From positions 8,350,463 to 8,414,462 of the forward strand of contig CM029672.1 of NCBI GenBank assembly GCA_017311315.1: a stretch of DNA of 64,000 bases. Direction: 5' to 3'. A program made the translations under genes and the position numbers. Shown one piece after another: positions 56,632-64,000 of this stretch (positions are counted from its first letter, which is position 1; each line of letters begins with the position of its first letter). The notes under the pieces are model-generated. The model did not search any database. It was not told where the DNA came from and saw nothing but the letters and a program-made list of their open reading frames with translations. This stretch comes from Dendrocalamus latiflorus (lineage: Eukaryota; Streptophyta; Magnoliopsida; Poales; Poaceae).

Positions 56632-59600
56632 ATGCAGCAGAGATCTCTTGGTGTGCTGCAGCTTAGGCGGTGCCTGCTCGCCATCTCTGCATCATCGGCT
56701 CTTCTTGGTGTTCTTGCGGCTGATCTTACCAAAGGCGAGCTTTCTTGCTTCTTGCTTGCTTTTAGCTTAAAATTTGCTCATCCTGCTGAAATCCTGCCAA
56801 ATGCAGCAGAGTGGTGAGGTTAGTCTTGCGAATTTCTTGCATTTGTGCCGGTGGTATTGGATTCTTGAACAAATCAGCAACCGTTTTGTCTACAGAATGA
56901 GAAATATTTAGTTTCTTCTTTGCCCCTTTTCTTTTTTCTTTTTATCTCGAAATGCAATCGTGTTAGGCTCTGTAAATGGTGAGGTGCGTTCCCCCAGTTC
57001 TTCATTTTTTTTTTGCACTTGATGTTTCATTCTTGGCCAAAATGAGGTGTTCTTTGGTTTCAATCCAGCAGATATCTTGGATTATCCCTTCTATCTTTAG
57101 CCCTCTTTCCATTTGCGTGGAGAGTACTTCCCCTTTCTTGCATTTGGGGCTGTTCGTGCTGCGCTGTTGACGAAATGAGGAATTTGATTATGACCTATTT
57201 TGAGAAATTTTCAGTATTCTGCTTTCCTCACCCTTCTGTCGGTTCAGCTTAGATTGGTTGCTTCCTTGCTTGTTGGAGCCAGTCCAGTTACTGCATTTTC
57301 TTGCTCACATGTGCTATTTGGTAGCTTCCATTTTGCTAAACATGCCATTTTAAGATAAATTTTGCTCAAGCTAGTACTGAATATGAAGGAGGCATGAGAA
57401 AGCAAACATGCAAGCCTTCCTATCTGTATGCTTGTACTTTCATGATTTAATGAACCTCTTGCTCCATCTGTATAACTGACATGGTACATTTATTTACATT
57501 AGTTGCTTGATTGGTGTTAAGGGTATTAGAGATAAGGTATTAGAGATAGAATAGGACTCTTATTTGTTTCCTTATATCTCTTGTACTCTCCTATATATAT
57601 GGCCCATTGGGTCTCATATCAATACACACAATATTCATAACATGTTATTGCATACGCCTTGCATTTGTGGGGGGTGTTAAGGGTATTAGAGATAAGGTAT
57701 TAGAGATAGAATATGACTCTTATTTGTTTCCTTATATCTCTAATACCCTTAACAATTGGTACTTCTTATCTTAACATTGCTGTTCCATGTAGTTCTAAAT
57801 GTAGTTATTTTCAGAACCATTTACCATCCGTATAAGCTGCGGGAGTTTCAACGATGTCCGCACAGCACCTACCAACACATTGTGGTACAGAGACTTTGGT
57901 TATACTGGTGGCAGGTTTGCAAATGCCACTCGCCCGAGCTTTATCATACCTCCGCTGAAAACTCTTCGATATTTCCCTCTGTCTGATGGCCCTGAAAATT
58001 GTTACTACATCAACAATGTTCCCAATGGGCACTATCAAGTTAGGCTTTTCTTTGCCCTTGTGGCTGATCCTAATCTTGGCAGTGAGCCAATTTTCGATGT
58101 TTCTGTTGAGGGCACTCTATTCAGTTCTTTGCTTTTGGGCTGGAGCAGCGATGATGAGAAGACATTTGCGGAAGCTTTGGTTTTTGTCCAGGATTCAAGC
58201 TTATCGATTTGCTTCCATAGCACTGGTCATGGTGATCCATCGATTCTTTCTATTGAAGTTCTCCAAATAGATGACAATGCCTATAACTTTGGTCCACCAT
58301 GGGGAAAGGGGACAGTGCTTAGAACTGCCAAAAGGTTGACATGCGGTTCTGGAAAGCCAGCTTTTGATGAAGATCTAAATAGTATCCACTGGGGTGGGGA
58401 CAGATTCTGGTTAGGGTTGAATACTTTGTCATCCAGTTCTGACGATCAGCCTGTATCAACTGAGAATGTTATAGCAGAGACATTGCTTGCACCAAATTTT
58501 TATCCTCAAAGTGTCTACCAATCTGCTATCGTGGGCACTGATAGGCAATCAGGCTTATCTTTTGAAATGGATGTTACACCAAACAAGAACTATTCTGTAT
58601 GGCTTCACTTTGCAGAGACTGAGAATGGGATAACTGCAGAAGAGGAAAGGGTATTTGATGTATTTATCAATGGTGACACTGCCTTCAAGGATATTGATAT
58701 AATTCGCATGACAGGAGAACGTTTTACCGCGCTTGTTCTGAATAAAACTGTTGCTGTCAGTGGGACAACACTAAAAATCATCTTACAACCTGTTAAAGGA
58801 ACACGTGCCATTATTAGTGCCATTGAGGTGTTCGAGATCATTCCAGCTGAAATGAAGACTTTAACTCAAGAAGGTTGGTGCTTGACACCCTCCAAATTCA
58901 CTTTCCTTTGTTTCAAGCAATAACAAATTTAAGGTAGTAATTATGTTTTGAGACTTTTGGATTAGAAAACTGTGTATGAAACTGCCACTTGCTGTCTTGC
59001 AGATGATATTCTTGCTTTAAATATGTAGAAGGTTCAAATATCATCTAGGCTACTTTTCCATTTGATGATGTATAATGATGGTTGACAAATCCACTACCAA
59101 ATAAAGTTCCTTTTATTGAATGTAAATAAGTAGCACAACTTATGTCTGTTTTCAAAGAACAGTTATTCACATATGTATTGCCAGAGTTTAGCTACTAGTT
59201 TTATGTATTGATTTTCTCGTTTACAATGCTCTATAGTGAGTGCTCTGCGGACTTTGAAGGGTTCACTTGGTCTTCCTCTTCGATTTGGCTGGAATGGTGA
59301 CCCCTGCGTTCCCCAGCAGCATCCATGGAGCGGAGTTGATTGCCAGTTTGACCACACCAAAGGGCATTTTGTCATTAATGGGTTGTATGTTCTCTACCTT
59401 ATACTGTTATATATTGCATGAATTGGTAGTTTTTTATGATTAGCATGCTAGAAGTCCTATAGTGGATTCAATTCGTTGATTTCTTGAAGCTGAAATACAT
59501 GTGCAGTGATTCTTTATTTGTGCAAATAGCACAAGGATACTACATGAGGACTATCTACTTACTTATTTGAAGCTGGAAATTATTTTGTGATATTTGCATT

Positions 59601-62600
59601 TCAGTAACTTAAAACTAATAAACAGGTATGTTCTAAATGAGGAAGATTAAATGTACAATGCCACTCCAATCCAATCACTAAACTCCATAACAAAAAAAAG
59701 GGTCTAAGATAATTGAGAGCAGCAGCAAAGCAGGAGGGAGAGGAGAAAGCAGCAGCAGCAAAGCAGCGAGGGAGAGGAGCAGCCTGCGTTCTGATCTGCA
59801 GCAAAGCGCCATTTCTAGGATGTGATCTGCACGGGAGAGAAGCAGCAGGCTGCAGCACATATTGGAATTCTGAGAAGCAGTAGGCTGCAGCACATTCTAC
59901 ACGGGAGAGAAGTAGCATGTTTGCTCTAGGGTTTGTGAAATTAGAATGCTTTGCTCTAGGCTTTGTGGGTTTGTTCTATAGATTAGAAATTAGAATTTGT
60001 GAAATTAGATGATTAAGCATCTGTTCTCCATTTCCTACAAGCATTTGTGAAATTAGAATGCTTTGCTCTAGGGTTTGTGGGTCTGTTCTGTAGATTAGAA
60101 ATGATAATGCCATTTTTTGGTATGCTGAAATCAGCAATGCCATGTGTAGGGCTTTTTTTAGTAGTGTTTGGACTTTGTAGCGAAAATTTGGTGAAAGTGC
60201 TGCTTGTTTGAAATGTCTGCAGTGAAAATGTGTGCTGATTTGGTCCTGAATTTTGTGCCTTTTGAAGCAAAATTCAGTAGTTGTACTTTATGTTGCTGTG
60301 TAGATGTGGGCAAAAAGCACCACTTTACCATGCCCTACAGGCCTAACATGCTCCCAACCAGATGATTAAGCATCCAATGCATTTATAATGCCCCTGGAAG
60401 CCCACTTTTCCCATTCAAACATCCACAAATTCAAATTTTGGAACTTTAAATTTCAGCCGATTTTTGCCATCCTGGACCCAGTCGGGTTTTCCAGTTACGG
60501 CTGGTAACCGCCGGGAAACCGAACCCTGCATAGGACACACAAAGCTAAACCCTAAGAACTAAGAAATACTACAAATACCCTTATACCCTAATATGAAGAT
60601 ATGCACCTAATTATTCCTAATACGAAAAATATACATCTAACTATTCCTAATATTTGTTCATATGCTACAGTGCACGCCTTGCCGGATCCTAGGTTGTAGC
60701 ATGAACACTATCAATTTTTTTCATGGGATTGGTTTTACATTACAGAGGTTCAGGGGTTTTAATCTCTTCTGGTTGTAATTTTATGTTTTAGGGGCTTACC
60801 CATAATTTTTGCTTTCCTATATGCATTACAATTTCATTGATTATCCATCAAGGACAAATCGTTTTTTATTGCAAGTATTTAAAATTACTTACTGAATATG
60901 CAGAGGTCTTGACAACCAAGGTTTGAGAGGAGTTATACCTAGTGACATATCTAAGCTGCAACATCTGCAAAGCATGTAAGTTTGTTGCACAACGCCGACA
61001 TGAACACATGACCATTTCGAAGTTTTAATTTAAATAAACTGTTTTCAGGATCACTACTATGCTTTGCTGGATCTTTAGAAAAAAAATTGTAGTATTGAAA
61101 ACACATAACATTGTAACACCATTAGCTACAATCACTTTTGATGGATGTATTGTGATTTTCATAAACCCATGCAACATAAAGGACTGCTGGAAATGGTGTT
61201 GAAGCATCTAGAAGCGATATTTTATCTCTTCATAATTTTTTCAATCAGATGGAAAAGTGCTGTACATAATCTGATTGCCTTGATGTGTTTTCATGCATAA
61301 TCCATGCAAATCACCTATATTTATTGAAAAATGTAAAGTACATGTGGCTATTCTTGAACTGGTGGCAACTAGTTAATTCCTACTTCCATCATATTTTAGA
61401 TAGGTGCGAATCTTGAACGCATAAACAATTTCATCTACTTTTGTTTCTTACTATTTTTACAAAGTACTGTCACTTATATTTTAATCTGAACTAGCTTATA
61501 TTTTAGTCTGAAGTCTGAACTAAATTCTCATTTTGTCAAACAGAAACTTGAGCGGTAATAGCATAAAGGGCAACATTCCATTCTCTTTGGGTACCATCTC
61601 AGGGCTGCAAGTACTGTAAGTTCACTTTAAGGCTGTATACTTCTGTATATTGTGTGATATTTCTGTTTGTTCTTTCAAGAACAACCATAATATGTTTTTC
61701 TGATGAGAAGAGTATGAAAAACGTGACGTAAATGGCGCTCTTTTCATGCTGTTTTGGCTTCTTGATGTATGATGCCATTTGATCTTGGATAGGTGATGAT
61801 AAGGGAAAATGATTTATTTGGATGAAGTGTTTGCCTTTTTAAGTGATATAAGGATACAGACCATCAGAATGGGTGATTGCAGTGATTAGATCTTGCATCA
61901 TGTGCTTAAAATTGTCAATATTTCTGGTCCTTTATTTTTATTGTAAATTTAAAGGCTGCTTATTGCCTGGTCTCTGTTGACCTGGAACTTGTCCTTTTAA
62001 AATACATTCCTTATCTTTTAGAACTGTTGCAATCTTTGGATTCATTTCATGTCTTGCAGATTTTTTTTAGCCAAATCTGCTTCAACAAAAATATCTGTCC
62101 TCTCTTAAACAAAATTTAAGTATTGGGGAGCAGGCACACTGTTTCATACAATGCTTATTTTCATAATCATTCTGTGTAGAGATATGTCATACAACGAACT
62201 CAATGGTTCTATTCCGGAGAGCCTTGGCCAGCTGACATCATTACAGATACTGTGAGGACATTAATTATGCATGTTCTTCTGTTTGGGACTTACTTTGTGC
62301 TTCCTCCCCCTTAACTTGAAACAACTGCTCTTTCGCAGAAATCTAAATGGCAATGATCTTTCAGGAAGGGTTCCAGCCAGCCTGGGAGGAAGACCTCTAC
62401 ACAGAGCTAGATTTAAGTAAGAACCCACTCTTTGTTAAATAACCCCCATACTTACATTTTGTCACTATAGATAGTTTGTGTTTGAGGTGCGGCATTCTCC
62501 ACATACATAGCATCATATATACCAATCTAGATACACATTTGAGTTGTCATTTCTGTTAATAGTAACTTGAATGGTAAGGAAGCTTACTACTGCTCAAATG

Positions 62601-63004
62601 GCAGCTTTACGGACAACGCTGGATTGTGTGGAATTCCTGGTTTACGTGAGTGTGGTCCTCATTTATCTGTGGCTTCAAAGATTGGCATGGCCTTTGGGGT
62701 GCTTGTAGCTTTTCTGTTTCTAGTTGTATTTGCAGCATGCTGGTGGAAAAGAAGGCAGAACATTACCCGTGCCCGGAAATTAGCTGCAGGTAAGAGGCTG
62801 TAATATTTTATTAAAATCTGAATGCAGGTGTACAAATTTCTATAACGTAGTGCTTGTATTTCCCCCCTTTTTGCAGCAAGGGAAGCTCCTTATGCTAAAT
62901 CTAGGACCCAATTTACACGGGACGTGCAAATGGCCAAGCATCACCACCCACATGAAAGCTCTCGAAGCGGCAACAATGGAAGCTCGCCACATTTGCTTTC
63001 CTAG
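56632..63004 (+). CDS. RLP4-like receptor-like protein (malectin-like, LRR, TM)
   Basis: Nine exons: 56632-56734, 57815-58873, 59237-59384, 60904-60975, 61544-61615, 62180-62251, 62339-62416, 62605-62789, 62877-63004 (TAG); 638 aa. Layout: signal peptide (about 1-30), malectin-like region (about 35-385: FTIRISCGSFNDVRT, WYRDFGYTGG, PLKTLRYFPLSDGPENC), LRR cap (RFGWNGDPC, WSGVDC), about four leucine-rich repeats (about 437-530: LDNQGLRGVIPSDISKLQHL and similar), membrane span (about 560-582), basic stop-transfer WWKRRQN and a roughly 50-residue tail without kinase. Arabidopsis RLP4 is a plasma-membrane protein that binds cell wall at cell edges. Introns 2-8 are GT-AG. Intron 1 appears to be GC-AG (AAAG|GCGAGC), the only donor nearby that gives the phase needed for exon 2. 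Exon 8 has an alternative in-frame acceptor at 62563 (14 extra residues). Confidence 0.93.
57515..57754 (+). mobile_element. SMART-like mini LTR element in intron 1 of the RLP4-like gene, TSD ATTGG
   Basis: ATTGG flanks at 57510-57514 and 57755-57759. The first repeat (57515-57642, 128 bp) starts TGTTAAGGGTATTAG and ends CACAATATTCATAACA like the element in the RING ligase. A 32-bp interior ending GTGGGGGG follows, then a partial second repeat (from 57675) that finishes in an inverted copy of the LTR start (TCTCTAATACCCTTAACA). At 240 bp it is among the smallest LTR elements, comparable to the SMART/TRIM class of grasses. The site after the first repeat is only a remnant of TGGTAT. Confidence 0.87.
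59932..60106. repeat. Direct repeat in intron 3 of the RLP4-like gene
   Basis: TTTGTGAAATTAGAATGCTT with about 60 bp of following sequence occurs at 59932 and again at 60044 (spacing 112 bp). It lies within a roughly 900-bp stretch (59640-60540) whose composition differs from the rest of the intron and which also has an AGCAGCAGCAAAGC-rich part; probably a transposon remnant without resolved ends. Confidence 0.55.
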
Positions 63005-63683
63005 TTAATTGCGAGCAATTGTGACGCAGCTTCCATTGTGCCATTCTTTCTTGTATGCTCAGTTAATTCCGCTATCAGTTTGGGTTGTAAGACAAATTGT
63101 ACATACTAGGTCAGGGACGGTGTATACACGCCCTTTTTTTGCTCCCATGTTCAGTCCAGGAATATTATCAGATGAGTGAAATGAATGATCCAGATCATCC
63201 TATTTCTAGCTGATGGAACGAAGGTGTACTAACTGCATTGCAATCTCTCCTTCGTCGTTTGTGCAAACTGGCTGCCAGATTTTTATTTGGGCACGGCATT
63301 TTAAGTTTGCAAAATGCAAATTCAGGAGAGCTGCTCTGAACTAAAGCTAAATCTTCGCTTGGTCTATAATGTTAAAACCGACATCGCTTTTAGTGTGTAT
63401 TGACAATATGGTCAATATGGCAAGTAGTACATTAATATGAAATAGCTGTACATGTACGCAGACAAATATACCTTTGTGGATTAAAACGCCGTAGAAAGTA
63501 CGCAGGACCAAAACTGTAAACAAGCATTACTCCCAGTAGCATAAGCTTGCTGCATGCCTTGCATATTAGCCATCCTACTGATATCAGGATGTTGCTTATT
63601 TTCGTACCTCATAAACGTTGCAACATTACATCACATAAAGCAGCTGATTGCCGTCATCACCAGCCATACTTCACTGTTGCGAA
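63005..63683. other. Shared 3' region between convergent genes
   Basis: 679 bp between the stop codons of the RLP4-like gene (plus) and the C2-domain gene (minus). It should contain both 3' untranslated regions and polyadenylation sites. No other gene seen. Confidence 0.6.
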
Positions 63684-63971
63684 TCACCGCGTGACACCTG
63701 GGATGTCAACCCACTGCAGGTGCAGGATGATCTCGCCGGTCTCAGTGTTCCTCAGCCTGAGGACGACGTCCTGGGAGACCTTGCCGTCCTTCCATGTGAT
63801 GTGGCTCTCGGTTGCAAAGCAGTTTTTCTTCTCAGGGTGGATCGTCTTCATCACTGAGCCGTCGGGGGCATGGCTCAGGTCCTTCTTGGCGATCTCGACG
63901 AAGTCGAGGATGCAGAACTCTGCGTCACCCATGCTGTCATCCTTGGTGAAAGTATCCTTGTCAAAGACTTC
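63684..63971 (-). CDS. C2-domain protein (CAR/GAP1-like), last exon
   Basis: The final exon of a minus-strand gene, stop TGA at 63684-63686, with an acceptor (CAG) just before 63971; 96 codons. It begins EVFDKDTFTKDDSMGDAEF, the calcium-binding loop 3 of a C2 domain with the D-x-D pair, and ends LHLQWVDIPGVTR, the characteristic finish of plant small C2-domain proteins of the CAR (C2-domain ABA-related)/OsGAP1 group. Those bind phospholipids in a calcium-dependent way and tether ABA receptors or GTPases at the plasma membrane. Upstream exons lie beyond the window. ArfGAP-C2 (ZAC) proteins have similar C2 ends and are the main alternative. Confidence 0.88.
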   Translation of the reverse strand, partial: EVFDKDTFTKDDSMGDAEFCILDFVEIAKKDLSHAPDGSVMKTIHPEKKNCFATESHITWKDGKVSQDVVLRLRNTETGEIILHLQWVDIPGVTR

Positions 63972-64000
63972 CTGTAATCGAAGTGCCAAAGCAGATGTTT

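Noticed and set aside
57880..58923. Stand-alone 347-codon gene
   Set aside because: It is the large second exon of the RLP4-like gene; splice sites and phase at both ends connect it to the other exons.
1..64000. CRISPR arrays, bacterial operons or phage-like modules
   Set aside because: No regularly spaced repeats with unique spacers, and gene structure is clearly that of a plant nucleus.

Overview
The window reads as nuclear DNA of a grass (Poaceae). Its repeats are the usual grass mixture: Copia and Gypsy elements, MULE, hAT, PIF/Harbinger with Tourist-type MITEs, a Helitron 3' end and tiny TRIM/SMART-like LTR elements. The host genes have many GT-AG introns, and the first exons of two of them are very GC-rich. 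The species cannot be named from the sequence alone. No rRNA, tRNA or CRISPR array was seen.

Four host genes are supported. (1) A complete seven-exon MATE/DETOXIFICATION-type efflux transporter, 10601-15442 (+), 483 aa. (2) A complete fourteen-exon transmembrane RING-H2 E3 ubiquitin ligase of the FLY/Tul1 family, 37075-46416 (+), 566 aa. (3) A complete nine-exon RLP4-like receptor-like protein, 56632-63004 (+), 638 aa, with malectin-like domain, leucine-rich repeats, one membrane span and a short tail. Its first intron appears to use a GC donor. (4) The last exon of a small C2-domain protein of the CAR/GAP1 type, 63684-63971 (-), tail to tail with gene 3 and cut by the right edge. Genes 2 and 3 both fit membrane and cell-wall biology, but nothing shows that the four genes act together; they are ordinary neighbours in repeat-rich DNA.

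Region by region: 1-2.7 kb holds a decayed MuDR-type transposase gene and GC-rich repeats. 2.7-10.5 kb holds a PIF/Harbinger element (TSD TAA), an old Copia LTR relic and a Tourist MITE. 10.5-15.4 kb is the MATE gene. 15.9-22.9 kb holds a hAT-like element, a 5'-truncated Copia on the minus strand and older LTR debris. 22.9-28.2 kb is a solo LTR (TSD TGGGT) containing two separate hAT insertions, each with its own 8-bp TSD. 28.2-36.7 kb holds a Gypsy chromodomain relic, a Tourist MITE and a Helitron 3' end. 37.0-46.4 kb is the RING ligase with a TRIM, a hairpin MITE and a TIR element in its introns. 47.5-54.7 kb is a structurally complete, apparently very young Copia element with identical 245-bp LTRs but wrecked gag and pol. 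54.7-64 kb carries the RLP4-like and C2 genes.

The points I consider most worth checking are these: the primer-binding site of the young Copia element, which mirrors the anticodon arm of tRNA-Ile(IAU) rather than a tRNA 3' end; the contrast in that element between identical LTRs and dead coding sequence; the GC-AG first intron of the RLP4-like gene; and one small LTR family sitting in introns of both the RING ligase and the RLP4-like gene.
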